NCBI RefSeq assembly: GCF_000764305.2
Contig: NW_025943840.1
Coordinates: 1 to 64,000, forward strand
Origin: Hyalella azteca
Lineage: Eukaryota; Arthropoda; Malacostraca; Amphipoda; Hyalellidae
Reading direction: 5' to 3'
DNA: 64,000 bases
Positions 1 to 11,759 of the stretch are shown piece by piece. The notes beneath the pieces are model-generated. The model was not told where the DNA came from, searched no databases, and saw only the letters and a list, made by a program, of their open reading frames with translations. Every line of letters starts with the position of its first letter. The stretch's first letter is position 1. A program made the position numbers and the translations under genes.

Positions 1-411
1 TAGTCATAAAGCAGACGGCGTAGTATATATTTAGTGGCGTGCCAAGGAACTAAAAAACTACGAATGCAATACTAACCGATGTGAAATGATAACTTTGTCA
101 TCATGGATTCAGCATCGGCTTCCCCAAAAGTTTTGATATAGGGTATATTGAGAGTTGATCTACATAAAAAACTTCATTTTTATTCTAACCAAAATTGTGT
201 TTTTTTAGGCAAAGAAAAATTTGTTCAATATCGAGATATTAATTGCGAATGGATGTTTACCACAATAATATGATAATTTCTGGTGCCATAATTACATGTA
301 TTTCGGTTGTCCTAATCTCGCCAAAATTCAGATAAGGAAGTTAAGTCTCCGTCCCACATTCGCACATCGCCTATCATTCAATAACCCAAATTTATTCTTA
401 ATCTCCCTCAG

Positions 412-576
412 GAAGTATCATCCGTATCATCATAATGTTCACGTCAAAAATGGGTAAGATGGAGTCAACCGTAGACAGCAGGAGCGCCTCTGAACTCAAG
501 AACATCAAGATCGTCGTCGGCGCTGGTGGCTTTTACATCGACATCGAAGACGCGAGAATCAGGGTCGGTGGCACTG
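412..576 (+). CDS. LRAT-like family copy 1, exon A (leader and short beta motif)
   Basis: Coding exon of the tandem LRAT-like family. An acceptor (tctccctcag) ends at 411, the ATG is at 435 and a donor (g|gtgaca) follows 576. From ATG to donor is exactly 142 nt, the same as in copy 2 (10560-10701), and both leave a phase 1 intron. The product carries a short polar leader and then GAGGFYIDIEDARIRVGG, which aligns with ISGFSFIIDGKSVNISSS in copy 2 and IEGFTLKISGHRLKIPSS in copy 3. The exon is open, but its partner exon B survives only as a C-terminal remnant more than 3 kb downstream, so the gene is probably dead. The promoter and 5'UTR exon would lie left of the window. The function of this N-terminal piece is unknown to me. 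Confidence 0.6.
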
Positions 577-2274
577 GTGACAAGGAGCAGATCCAAAACA
601 ATGATGGCAAAAATGACGGAAAAACAACAAATAAATAGGAGCGACAATGAGAAGCTCTATAAAACTCGCTCTATATAATTGATGGCAAAGATATTAATTA
701 CGATGCTCTAATGAAATGAGTAATGATGAGAGTACACTTTTTGAGATTTAGCACATTGAACCATTTTGTAAAAAGGTTTAAAAAACTTCTTTCTACTTTA
801 ACAAAATTCCTTAACATTGATAAATGCAGAACAACGACACTCAATGAAGCTATACTTGATTGCTCTATTTGATTTAATTTCTTCCCTTGTATTGCCATCG
901 CTAATCGGAAACATTGTAAAAAGTGAATAAATACATTTTATTAGGGATTTGAAAATTAAATTTGTAAATTCTACTTTGCCTCCGCAGTAAAGTTCCTTAA
1001 GCAAATTCGAATGACTTTAAATAATTTTGACTGAACAGCACGTGGGAAAGATTGCTGGCAAACAAGCTTCATAAAGAATTGACTTCGCACGAAATATTTT
1101 AAATCTTGAATTGTTAAATTGGATCTACCCGACCTTCGTTCACAATCCCGGTGCTCGCAAAAAGTTAATCTCTTCTGCTTGATCTGACTCCGAAAGATAT
1201 CAATATAATAATTAGTCAGTTGTTACGAATAAAAAAAACTGATTTACCGTTACCCTTATTTCACTCTTATGTTCAAGCACACTGAAAGTTGACAATCAAA
1301 TTTATTATCATCAAAGTTACAAATTTGCCATAGTGAAAATCGATTTCAAATCGAAAGAAGCGCTACTGGTATCTACGAAAACGAGTTGCACGCGAAAATT
1401 TGGAGCTCACAAATAAGTCATTGTACTATCAAAATATCCAACATTAAAAACAACATTAAATATCAAAATATCCATACACTCCCAAAAAGCAAACTAATGA
1501 AATCTCACAAAATACGTTGCAAGAGATAAAAGAATTGCATAATTTTAACCAAATGCAACAAGCGATGCTATGTGAACTGAGCCAGCACTGTGCCAAAGAG
1601 AGAAGGATTTCAAGAGCCAACACCAGCGAGGCATAAACCCAGTGAAACCCATGAGGCAAACAACGCTGTATATAATATACCCATGCACTCTGGGTGGTTG
1701 TGTTCATCAACACTCGATTTCATAATCGAAGCAACCTCATTGCTCTCGCTCCCAGATTAACCACACTGTACGTACATACGTGCCGGCAGTAGTTACACAT
1801 GCATTCCAGTTTATGCCGCGTTAACATCGCAACAATACCATGTTAGTGCTGCAAATACCAAATAACGTTATTAGGGGCGTGCGTAAGCGCGTGGACTACG
1901 GCCGGCTATAGCTACCCTAACAAAATTTGGGGTACGCTTCAGCCTCAGCGGCAGACTCGCCTTAGTTGGGTAGTGTTATTCTGGGTCTGCTTGGCCACCC
2001 AAACGAAATCAGTGACTAGTTAGAATCGCCTTGCCGAATTTATGGTCTCCTGAGAAAATGGCAAGAGTTGGCTTGGCCAGGCCTACCGCGCCTGCAAGCT
2101 GAACAGAGATTGAACTTTTAGCCTCGAGCGGATGGCAGTGGGCAGAAGCCTCCCGGACGTTCAAGGACGAGCTTGTCTGAATCTGCAAAATTGTTTATAT
2201 ATATACATTTTTAAATTTTCTGGTTCAGAAAAATTCTCCAGATGACGTTGGTTAAATGCATGGTTGAACTAGTA
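577..2274. other. Non-coding stretch, probable intron of copy 1
   Basis: AT-rich DNA with only short spurious ORFs. The part from about 1860 to 2190 is clearly richer in G+C than its surroundings and may be an old insertion, but I see no terminal repeats, tRNA boxes or coding frame in it. Nothing else is recognised. Confidence 0.4.
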
Positions 2275-2277
2275 TTA

Positions 2278-2494
2278 GGTTGACCCATCAGAAGCCTATT
2301 TTTGCGGATGTATTGCGTTGTTCGTATGTGACGTCACTGATCTCAGTGACGTCACGAGCATTAACCAATCACTGAAATGTCTTCAAACCAGTCAACCAAT
2401 CAGTCATGGGAATGACGGGTTTGTTTACGTTTCTCGATTTACGTGACGTAACAAGAAAGCTGAACTGAAAGACGGAAATCCTCGTGGGTCAACC
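2278..2494. mobile_element. 217-bp MITE with TTA target duplication (Harbinger-type)
   Basis: Perfect 10-bp terminal inverted repeats, GGTTGACCCA at 2278-2287 and TGGGTCAACC at 2485-2494, are flanked by TTA on both sides (2275-2277 and 2495-2497). A TTA/TAA duplication is typical of PIF/Harbinger elements. The element is non-coding. Its interior holds a near-perfect palindrome (2328-2355) with two TGACGTCA octamers at 2329-2336 and 2347-2354. Confidence 0.75.
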
Positions 2495-2814
2495 TTATAT
2501 TGTTCAACCATGGGTTAAATGCAGGTTGTAGGAAGTAATTTTAATATATTAACGACGTTAGGTCATCATTGGTTGTCTCGATAAAAACCAATGAAAGATC
2601 GACGTTCATCTTGCAGGCACCTTCAAAGTGATTGGCTCCTTTCCTGATCCCTAGTCTTGCGAGCTGACACTTTCCATTTAGGTGCATTGCTTTATATGTT
2701 ATTTTATTTCAAGCAGGACCTGTAACAAGAAAGCATATTCATAAATATGCACTTTAATTGTGCTGGATATATATTAGATGGCAGAATAAGCTTGTTTAAG
2801 CACGGGTATTTAAT

Positions 2815-2968
2815 GGCCAGAGAATTCGTTGATTAAATTTTCAGGGTCGAACAATATTCTTCAGATGACGTTGATTGATCAAAATGCAGGTTCAAGGGAG
2901 TAATATCGATTTATTAACGAGTTACATAATATTGATATTACAAGGGAGTAATATCAATATTATGTAAC
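2815..2968. repeat. Local partial duplication ending in a perfect 21-bp hairpin
   Basis: The segment from about 2840 resembles the sequence around 2195-2245 (shared CAGATGACGTTG and AATGCAGGTT). It ends in a perfect inverted repeat, arms 2921-2941 and 2948-2968 (21 bp each, 6-nt loop AAGGGA). The right arm begins inside a second copy of CAAGGGAGTAATATC found at 2893-2907, which suggests templated (snap-back) synthesis. Confidence 0.7.
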
Positions 2969-3304
2969 AACATTCATTTTCAAGTTATTGGAATCATTGA
3001 ATAAACAAATTTTGGTAAAAATAAGTACACGATACACGTAAATATGATACAACAAGAAAATTTTGAACCGTGAAAATAACTCCGAAACAATCTCAAAGCT
3101 TAGAAAATCCGGTAGTTATGAGATGGATGCTGGAGTCCAATCCGTGGAGATAAGGGGCCATACTTTCAAAACTCGCTAAGTTAACATAAGTATTAACGCT
3201 CTATTTTCTTGTCTATGACTGGTGGATTTTGCTCGAAAGGCCATCAATGATTGGCTGATGAACTTACGATCTCTTAAATTTTTTGAAAGTATAGGCCAAG
3301 GGCT

Positions 3305-3591
3305 TCAACTATTGTCGGTTGGATGATATCGGGCCCCTGCAAGATCACGATGCTTGCGCGTTACTCTGACAGTGCAAGTCTCTTTTAGTTGGACGTTGTC
3401 TGGAGCGTCACGGAGCCTGTTGAATTCATCGCGGATTTTGAGATGAAGTTGCTCGATTGTAATACTTTGATACCTGGTCTTGAGACGGCTGCTCAATGTC
3501 GTAGTAGATACTCCAATTACTATAATGTAGTCCAAATAATGAAAAAGTCCACAACCTTCTTTGAGGCAAAATTCATAGAATCGATGTCACC
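3305..3591. other. Open segment of unknown nature
   Basis: Both strands stay open for 70 codons or more here. The minus reading (3535 to 3305) contains RLKTRYQSITIEQLHLKI and looks more protein-like than most short ORFs in the window. I do not recognise a family. It lies where the N-terminal half of LRAT-like copy 1 exon B is expected but does not resemble it, so it is probably part of an insertion. Confidence 0.2.
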
Positions 3592-3700
3592 GATTCTTAA
3601 TTAACATCGCAGAACATTGACAGCTTGTTGCGGTCTCAAACTCGCAACTCCCTGCTCCAATTTTGCTCTGCTAGACCGCCGGCAATCTTGCCGATATTAA
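3592..3700 (-). mobile_element. SINE fragment (second tRNA-like unit of the dimeric SINE)
   Basis: This stretch matches the distal part of the SINE at 40.9-41.1 kb: both contain CGCAGAACATT, TTGCGGTCTC, AACTCGCAACT and the GCTCTGC/GCTGTGC element next to an ACCGCC segment. Read on the minus strand it contains a B-box-like AGTTTGAGACC. The fragment is inserted just before the surviving end of LRAT-like copy 1. Confidence 0.6.
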
Positions 3701-3724
3701 TTTATCAGCTAATCTATCAATGAA

Positions 3725-4030
3725 TTGCTAGACAATTCAATGAATTCTCTCTGGACGCTGTTGTGTAAGAAATCAATAAAAGAAGACCGTGTAAAAGGCT
3801 CCTCTTTGTTGGGAACGACAAGTTCGCCGACTCTCAGTTTGATCGACAAGCTAAAAACCGTAGAATATCTCATCTCAGTGTTGAAGGAAGATTCCAAGTT
3901 AACAATAATCAATAGTCCATACCACGTCTTGCTCGACAACTGCCAAAATTTCGTACAGAAAAATTTTCGTCTCATGTGGCGTACAAATAATCTAAATAAA
4001 TGTTATGCATTCATATTTTTCTTTCTTTAA
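3725..4030 (+). pseudogene. LRAT-like family copy 1, C-terminal remnant of exon B
   Basis: Residues from CKKSIKEDRVKG to LLDNCQNFVQKNF align almost colinearly with the C-terminal half of copy 2 (KKSMKEDRVKG to LLNNCQHFVRKIL). The Cys of the NC box is kept, but the second His of NCQHF is Asn here. The conserved N-terminal half, including the (H)xFxTIRxGRAYWSFE segment with the putative catalytic His, is missing; a SINE fragment lies immediately upstream. An AATAAA at about 3993 sits just after the homology. Because the His half is gone I call this a pseudogene, the partner of the open exon A at 412-576. Confidence 0.75.
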
Positions 4031-4447
4031 AAGTTCATTTGTTTTGATTTACAGTGTCTATGCTAAACTATCAGCGAAAAAAAACACTTAAGGAAACATT
4101 CATTTATTATAAATAATTATTTCCGTTTTACCTACAAGCCCAGCAGATTAATTGATTCGGTTGTGCCACCAAGAAAATATACATTGTGACAGACATTTCT
4201 ATCATGTTTCGTTTCTATTTAGAAATTGGTATTACACTAGGATTGATTCGAACAACAATCTGGCACATTTCGATTTTTTGGATGCCACTTATAGAGTTAT
4301 TTCTTAGAAGGTCTTTTATTTGTATATATATGTGGATTATTTTTGAGATTGGTAGATTAAAGTAAAAGTAGACATCCATGTAGGGAAGGTGAAACATAAA
4401 AATAACTGTGTAAAAATAACTGTAAGCAAACTGAAACATGAAAAAAT

Positions 4448-4602
4448 AAAACTCAGTACTCATTGCAGTGAGTGATAGAGAGCGCATTTTCTCGTCGACG
4501 AAAACGTGGAGTCACGGACGGACAGACAGACAGACGGACAGACGGACATGGCAAGCACAATAGTGAATTTTTTCCATAAATGAGGAAATGCGCTAAAAAT
4601 AC
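4448..4602 (+). mobile_element. GCGCATTTTCTC MITE-like repeat, copy 1
   Basis: One of four copies in the window (others near 43.6, 49.9 and 61.2 kb). Common parts in order: ACTCAGTACTCA, a short variable stretch, GCGCATTTTCTCGTCGACG, AAAACGTGRAGTCACGGACGG, a (GACA/GACG)n microsatellite-like run, CACAATAG, CATAAATGAG, AAATGCGC. The segments GCGCATTTTCTC and GAGRAAATGCGC form the inverted ends. It is non-coding and shows no clear target duplication. Confidence 0.65.
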
Positions 4603-4744
4603 CTGTAAGTGGTAACTGGTAACAACTTAACAAGTAACAACAAACATGTTGACACTAGTAACAGGCTGAGGTTGACAACATTACACCGAAATCTTTCGTA
4701 CAGTTTTATTCTGTAATTTATATTATGTATGTATCATGCTGGTN

Positions 4745-4986
4745 GGCAACCGAGTATATTATGCCAGGCAACCGAGTATATTATGCCAGGCAACCGAGTA
4801 TATTATGCCAGGCAACCGAGTATATTATGCCAGGCAACCGAGTATATTATGCCAGGCAACCGAGTATATTATGCCAGGCAACCGAGTATATTGTGCCAGG
4901 CAACCGAGTATATTGTGCCAGGCAACCGAGTATATTGTGCCAGGCAACCGAGTATATTGTGCCAGGCAACCGAGTTTATTTTCCTT
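4745..4986. repeat. 22-bp minisatellite, 11 units
   Basis: Eleven near-identical 22-bp units centred on GGCAACCGAGTATATT. The first units carry ATTATGCC and the later ones ATTGTGCC, so the array has two variant blocks. An N at 4744 lies at its left edge, so true length is uncertain. Because 22 is not a multiple of 3, all three forward frames are open and give the same 22-residue repeat; the resulting ORFs (up to 128 codons) are artefacts. Confidence 0.9.
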
Positions 4987-5003
4987 GAGTGGATAAGTTT
5001 TCC

Positions 5004-6470
5004 TCGCACCTTATATATCCTGCAGCATCTGCAGTCAAGAGTTCAGTCGCAGGTTGCACTTCATCAAGGAAGGTTAACGTGTCTGCTGGCCAAACTTCTC
5101 CTGCAATTTCGGTGAGAGTTCCTCGTTAAGTTTTCGCACAATCTTGATTTGAAATTTCTTGAAATATTCTTATGTTTACTTGCGTGAGGTTTTGTGTTTC
5201 AATTCATGAATTTTGAGCTGAAACAGAAGATTCATCATACAAATAACTACTGCATTCGAAACACTTCTATAACTTCAACAACGGTAAATATCATTACAAT
5301 CTTGAAGATTACCATTAAATCTGCTACTAATAACTATGATGATTGCAACGATATTGGCTCAAAACGACTATCGCAATTAGTTCTGCAGCCTTTGAAAAGA
5401 ATATCACGATAATTGCGAAATTAGTCTCAATTGTTAACAACTTAATATCCATTTACCGCGACAAACATAATATCCATTCTTAATATCCATTACAGTAACA
5501 CAAAAATTAATTAACCGGAAATAATTAGAATTTCGTCAATTATTACCCCGTCTATTATTTTAAATTTTTTAACCGCGTAAATTGCGCGATATAATTTTGT
5601 AAAATCAATCATCGAAAAAAATCATTGTCATCTTCCCGTGTTTTGGCATTTCGAAGAATCAAACGCGATAACGAAGCTGCGGCTCCCAAACTTTCCCATA
5701 AAAATTACTTTATTCAACGAGTCCTATTATTATTTTACCTTTTCAAAAATTATTACCAAAATTTTGATAAACATAAACTTTACCATCTCTACGTTACCCA
5801 TAGAAAATTTATAGCTCTATGACCTGGCGAACGTTCTCAATTACTCGTTGTTGAGATATGATATCCCACATAGATTAAAGATAACCATATTAACAACTTA
5901 AAATGAATGCATTTCAATTCTGTCTTCTCCATATAATCTTTTCTTACCCCACTTCATAGCTTGAAACAATTCTTGAACTATGTTTTAATATAATACAGTC
6001 ATTCATCATTCTTTCTGCTCGCTTTTAATCATTCTTTCTTTGTTCCCATAGTCTCGTCTGTTATATTGCATTTAAATTTAAATGAATCCCTATAAAAATC
6101 TCAAGTCCTCTGAATATTACCTTATGCCTCGTTTTAAAATCACTAAAAATTTTAAATGCAAATTGATAATCCTCTTCCTTTCAATTACCTGTGAGGCTTC
6201 ACTTTTATTGTTCTCATTTAAAATATTACAGGTATAAATGACGCCTATTAATACTATGTTATTAATAATTAATACGCATATTATTATATTCCTTTCAAGT
6301 TACCTCGGAGGTTCAATTTGGCATTGATATCATTCATTACACTACAGGCATAAATGACGCCTATTAATATTTTATTAATTATAATTAACATGTATATTAT
6401 TATCTCCCTCTCGTGTTACTTGGGTGGCTCATTGATCTCATTCATTAAATTACAGGCCAAACTGAAGCNG
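5004..6470 (+). pseudogene. Promoter, 5'UTR exon and intron 1 of a truncated LRAT-like copy (1b)
   Basis: This region is a direct duplicate of 9127-10540, the 5' part of copy 2, with high similarity across the promoter, the first exon and most of intron 1. The match ends just after the acceptor (ttacag) and GCCAAACTGAAGC, exactly at the N at 6469. What follows does not resemble exon A. Either the duplicate was truncated or the rest was lost in an assembly gap represented by that N. No protein can be made from what is visible. Confidence 0.7.
5011..5047 (+). promoter_or_regulatory. Core promoter of copy 1b (TATA + TCAGT initiator)
   Basis: TTATATAT at 5011-5018 is followed by TCAGT at 5043-5047, with the initiator A at 5045 about 33 bp downstream of the TATA start. 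The arrangement is identical in the duplicate at 9135-9171. Between them lies the palindrome-like CTGCAGCATCTGCAG. The presumed 5'UTR exon runs from about 5045 to 5111 with donor G|GTGAGA. Confidence 0.6.
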
Positions 6471-6479
6471 ATGGAGTGC

Positions 6480-9100
6480 GTTTCTGTAACGTGACGTATA
6501 TTCTTTAATAGTAAAACTCATTTCTACAACTCATGGTGCAGAATAATTGCATGTTTTGGAAGGGAAACATCATATATGGAATGAATTTGAATAAAAAGAG
6601 ACATATATGAGAGAAGCAGTGCGCTGGCTGTATGGTGTACGATGCGAAGAAAAATGTGGCTCCACATTCTTGATTAAGAATCATAGTTATCGTTGATCAT
6701 TGTCCATTGTACAAAACTATCTTATTACAGCACATTCAATATATTCCAGGTTGGATTTTCACAGCAGCGTATGAGAGTTTCACAATCAATCGGGGCCAGC
6801 TGAGTTATTCATATTTGGATAGTGTCTTGGAGTATGAATGGCGATTATGAGGACGTTATCTCAAATAAATCATTTTTTAGGACAACAATTATTTGAATAC
6901 GACCATTTCCTCGCGAATACTTCCATGGAATTAGAACTAAGGACAATCTTTCACGAAAAAAAACGTTCATTTAATGCAAGTATTATTGATGCAAAATATA
7001 CATAAGCTTACTGCAACATATACACACCAAAATTTGCCTAGCCTGACCAAAACAACATGAAATTCACTTGCCAGTGAATGTCATGATCAAGGCTATGACC
7101 ATAAGGAAGCAAACGAGTCGTCGGTTGCTGCAGACAAATGCTCACGTCTGCTTCACGGTGTTGATGGCGGACAGATATTTTAACAGATATTGTGAAATTG
7201 ATTGATATTGGTCCAGATATTTTAACAGAATTTTTAGCGCTTTAAAGTGAATAAATTATCTTTAGAGGAGGTGCGCTTGTTTCATAGCCGCCAAGTTCCA
7301 CTTGGTGACGAGTTTTTATTAGAAAACTTATTCGGCAATTTGAATCTATTTTTCGTGCATATTGCACAAGGTGAATTTGATTGATGAGAAGTTACAAGAT
7401 AAATTTTTGCAAAAGAGTTGACACATTTTCCTATTTATAAATAAGGGAATCTTTTTGACAAGTAAGCCTACTAGTTTACAATGCCTTGAATGTTCTTGTA
7501 TAAACGTATTGTTTCTCATCTTATTCATTGAGTTATTGCTAATATTGCCATACGCTCACCTTGACACTTTTGCAAATTGGCTATCAAGATATTTGTTGTT
7601 TCTATAATTCAACCATAATGTTTATAATTTCTCCTAAATATTGCTCTGAGATGATAATATGTCTGCGAAACTTTTGCTTTGGGCTTCTGGAGACTTAGCA
7701 CTTCGTGACTCTAGATCTAAACGTATTCCAAATTTAGCATATTTTCAGCGCATGAGGCTGGAAAAATTAGCTCCAGCGGATAGCTATAAATCTAGCAACA
7801 AATTGTTCACTCTGTTTTTTTTTCTGACTGATTTACTGTAATTGAGAGCATTTGTTACATAAGGCTAAAAATATGATTAGAGCAAACATTTTCTGCTCTT
7901 CTGAGATTAAACATAGTTAGAATGCGCTTGTATGGCGTTCCAACGAAACAAAACGTCTGACTTCCGCTGAACTACGGCCACCGCCATTGCATCATGTTAT
8001 GGTTGAAGCGTCCGGACTAGAAGGTTCGCTATGACGAATGGTTCGGTACTTTTTTATACTAACAATTAAAGTGAAACCACACACCTCAAACTGCGCAGGC
8101 CGAACAGAATGTTCAGAAATTATTAAATTTCGAAAAAGCAAACTTTTTGAAGGAGACATTGTCAATGACATCGGAGTAAACAGATTTAGCCTGGTTCTTC
8201 AGGAGTCATATAATATCAACGTACAAAAATTTCGGGGGATTTTCATCATCTAATCCTCAACCTTCCTGAATGACGAAACTTATTCGACTTTCTGCGTCGT
8301 TTTCCTCGTTTTTCTATTTAATGATAATCTCGGTTACAATTATGTAGAAATGATCCGACGTTAACTTGTGTAAAATTTTTTTGTTCCCATTTAATGAATT
8401 TAATAAAAATTATCTTGCTGCTCATACTATTTTTCTACTCGTTTCATATTTCTTCCCTGTCGGTATCAGACAGATAATTTTATTTTAGTAATTATTTTTC
8501 ATGAATTGTTTATTCGTACTTGCCAACAAAAGCTAGTTCCCTATCTTGCCCCTCAGTTGCCGACTGTTACTAGCGTCTACCATCAACTTGATTTATCGTT
8601 GTATTGCATTCACAAACCCATAATCATTGAAGATAAAGGCAATTCTATTATTCAGAACTTATTGATGTGTTACAGTGCATTGCAAAAAGACATTAAGTTA
8701 ATTTATTGTAAAGTTCACAGCAACGGCAGGACTCCGCGTTGCTGGGCAATAAAGTTTGGGCGAGGAACGTTCGCGATCCCGAGAACGATCAGTTGGCAGC
8801 GGACGCACTGAACGTGCCGGTGTACGTTGAAGGATTTTATTTGAGATTTCATTTCATTTGCGTAAGAAAGGGACATTTTTGGCTACTCTGTAAGAAACGT
8901 GTTCGTGACGAAAATATTTGAATGAATGTAACGGTGTATTAGTTTAACGTCACGGTGCATCAATTGTAACTGTGTATCAGATCTATGTGAAGGAAGTGCA
9001 CAACAATATGGACAATATGCCCCATTAATTTTCCGAATGTATGATCTCGTACTCATAACTCGAGGGAGGCGCCGAGGGGAACAAAGAAATCGTTCAGGGT
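6480..9100. other. Gene-free stretch between copies 1b and 2
   Basis: No coding exon, tRNA box or clear repeat recognised. The longest ORF (8506-8811, 101 codons) has no family features I know and no matching splice context. Sequence from about 8730 to 9110 is somewhat less AT-rich and leads directly into the copy 2 promoter. Confidence 0.4.
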
Positions 9101-9134
9101 TGTGCACTGTGAGTGCACAACCTCAGCTTGCACC

Positions 9135-9171
9135 TTATATATCCTGCAGCATCTGCAGTCAAGAGTTCAGT
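9135..9171 (+). promoter_or_regulatory. Core promoter of LRAT-like copy 2 (TATA + TCAGT initiator)
   Basis: TTATATAT (9135-9142) and TCAGT (9167-9171, initiator A at 9169) are spaced as in copy 1b. TCAGT is the arthropod initiator consensus. Conservation of this block between duplicates, while the flanks drift, supports function. The non-coding first exon runs to 9235 (donor G|GTGAGT) and contains no ATG. Confidence 0.65.
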
Positions 9172-10525
9172 CGCAGGTTGCACTTCAGCAAGGAAGGTTG
9201 ACGTGTCTGCTGGCCAAACTTCTCCTGCGATTTTGGTGAGTGTTCCTCGTTAAGTTTTTGTACTAACTTGATTTAAAATTTTACGAAATAATCTTATGTT
9301 TACTTGAGTGAGGTTTTGTGCTTCAATTCATGAATTTTGAGCTGAAACAGAAGATTCATCATAAAAATAACTACTGCATTCGAAAAACTTCTATAACTTC
9401 AACAACGGTAAATATCATGGCAATCTTGAAAATTACCATTAAAACGGCTACTAATAACTATGATGATTGCCACGATATTGGCTCAAAACGACTATATCGC
9501 AGTTAGTTCCGCAGCCTTTGAATATAATATCAAGATAATTGCGAATTTAGTCTCAATTGTTGACAATACCGCGACAAACTTAATATCCATTGTAGTAACA
9601 AAAAAAAATAATGCAACCGGAAATAATTCGAATTTCGTCAATCATTACACCGTCTTTAATTATGAATTTTTAAATCGCGTAAATTGCGGGATATAATTTT
9701 GTAAAATCAATCATAAAAAAAAATTATTGTCATCTACTTGTGTTTTGGCATTTCGATGAATCAAACGCGATGATAAAGCTTCGGCGCCCAAACTTTCCCA
9801 TCAAAGTTACTCTATTCAACAAGCCATATTAATATTTTACCTCTTTCAGAATTAATACCAAAATTGATGAAGATATACAAAGCTAATTATGTCGATAGAC
9901 AAAAATATAATTTATGTATTGATACTATAATAAAAAAATTAATTAATATACCTAAAATTTATCATCCTTACGTTAACCACAGAAAATTTATAAATTGTAT
10001 GACGTGGCGAACTTTGTCAATAACTTGTTGTTGAGATATGATGTCCTGTATATATTATAGATAACAATAGTAACAGCCCAAAATAAATGTGTTTCTCTCC
10101 TGTCTTCTCATAATCTTTTCTTGCTTCATTTCAAAGCTTGATTAATAATTCCTAAACTATGTTTCAATACAATATATTTATTCGTTATTCATTGCACTTG
10201 CCTTTGTTCATTCCTAAATCTTTGTCTCTATAAACTCGTCTGTTATATTGCTTCAAATTGCAATGAATCCCAAGAAATCCCATGTCCTTAAAATATTACC
10301 TCATTCCTCGCTTTCAAGTCACAACAATTTTGAAGTACAAATTAATAATCATCTCCCTTTCAAATTTCGTTTGAGGTTCCACTTACATTGTTCTCTTTCA
10401 ATATATTACAGGCTAAACTGACGCCTATTAAAATATTATATTAATTATAGTTAATATGCACATTATTATCTCCCTCTCGAGTCACTTAATTTGGTGTCTC
10501 ATTGATCTCATTCATTATATTACAG

Positions 10526-11740
10526 GCCACTGAAGTGAGAGCTGCCACCGAGAAGAAAGATGTTTGCTGTGAGTTCTTTGAGTTCATTGCTGCTCTCAAA
10601 AAGTTCATCAAATCACAAGTTTCGTGACGGCATCAGTGGCTTCAGTTTTATTATTGATGGAAAATCGGTGAACATTTCATCGAGCCGCGCTCTCGGTGGA
10701 GGTGAGTTCTAAAATTAAATTTATTGCTTCTTGGTGGTTATAATTTTCAGACTTATGAGCGGCCATGATTTAAGGCCTACGATTGATTACAATTTTTACA
10801 TCATGTAATGAAGATTCTACCGCGGGAATTTTGTTGCGTAATAACAAATGTAACGAACGAAGACGAATGCCTTGTACTTTTAATTCTTAATAGTGCGATA
10901 AAGCTCATTTATGATATCCCTTGTACGATATTTATAAAAATATTGTGTCAGAAATTCATCGAGCTCAATTATCGAAAAATTTCCGTTGTTTGTTATGCTT
11001 CGCCACACACGCTTCAGAATCGCAAGTATATTTCACAAAAAAAGTCTTACGATAGACCTTGACAATCTTCACATCATTTCCTCTTGATAAATTAATTGTA
11101 CCCCATAATTGAGGTTATCATCTTCATTTTAAAGTTGTAGATCACAAAACAAGAATAGCAAGTCCAAAAGATCAATTCTCCTGATATTTTCTCAGGTTCT
11201 TCTTCGACGATCTTCTTCGACCCGAGAACAGAGCGAGAAACAGGAGAAGTGTTCAAAATATCGCCTGATCAGCTGTGGGAAACAATGTTGTGTTGTGCCG
11301 AGGTGGACGGTGAAGATTTGGGTGCTGTTGATGTGTACAAAGTTCCTCTGGAGAGCAGCCAGAAGTCTCCAATCGAAGGCAGCGTTTTCAGCGTTATCTT
11401 CGATGCTTTTCATATGTTTGTAACCATACGCATTGGGCGAGCTTATTGGTCTTTTGAAAGGTATGCAGAGGGCATCTTGGTGCAAAGGAGTCTTCAGGCG
11501 GATGCGGTCATTAAGAAATCAATGAAAGAAGACCGTGTAAAGGGCTTCTCCGTCCTGCAGACACGATGTTCAGAGAGTCTTGGCGTGAGCAAAAAGCTAG
11601 ACACCGTAAATGATCTTATCTCAGTGTTGAAAGAAGAGTTTAAGGCGATAATAAGCAGTCCGTTCGATGCCCTGCTCAACAACTGCCAGCATTTCGTTCG
11701 GAAGATCCTTCGGCAAATGGGGTTCAATTATAATAGTTGA
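10526..11740 (+). CDS. LRAT/HRASLS-like thiol-enzyme-fold protein, copy 2 (complete, 228 aa)
   Basis: Best-preserved member of the family. After a 5'UTR exon (9169-9235) and a 1.29-kb intron, exon A (10526-10701, ATG at 10560) joins exon B (11196-11740) through a phase 1 intron; 142 plus 545 nt give 228 codons and a stop. Residues 1-20 are Ser-rich and hydrophobic, residues 27-42 form a short beta-like motif, and residues 66-228 are the enzyme-like domain. Within it are HMFVTIRIGRAYWSFE with His120, GILVQRS, and near the end LLNNCQHFV with Cys211. In LRAT and HRASLS proteins a His on the strand after the first helix and a Cys in an NCEHFV box form the active site, acting as acyltransferases or phospholipases on membrane lipids. 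Whether this family is enzymatically active is inference. AATAAA lies at 12297, 556 nt after the stop. Confidence 0.7.
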
Positions 11741-11759
11741 TTATTCCAGGCGTGACTTG

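Noticed and set aside
4490..4560. Possible CRISPR-like or tandem array in the GACGGACAGACAG run
   Set aside because: It is a simple microsatellite inside a dispersed repeat; there are no spacers, and the genome is eukaryotic.
4725..5115. Three overlapping plus-strand ORFs of 86-128 codons
   Set aside because: They are the same 22-bp minisatellite read in three frames; the period is not a multiple of 3 and yields an artefactual repeat protein in each.
9318..9696. ORFs similar to those at 5194-5412
   Set aside because: Similarity comes from the duplicated intron 1 of the LRAT-like genes; frames are not preserved, so they are not coding.
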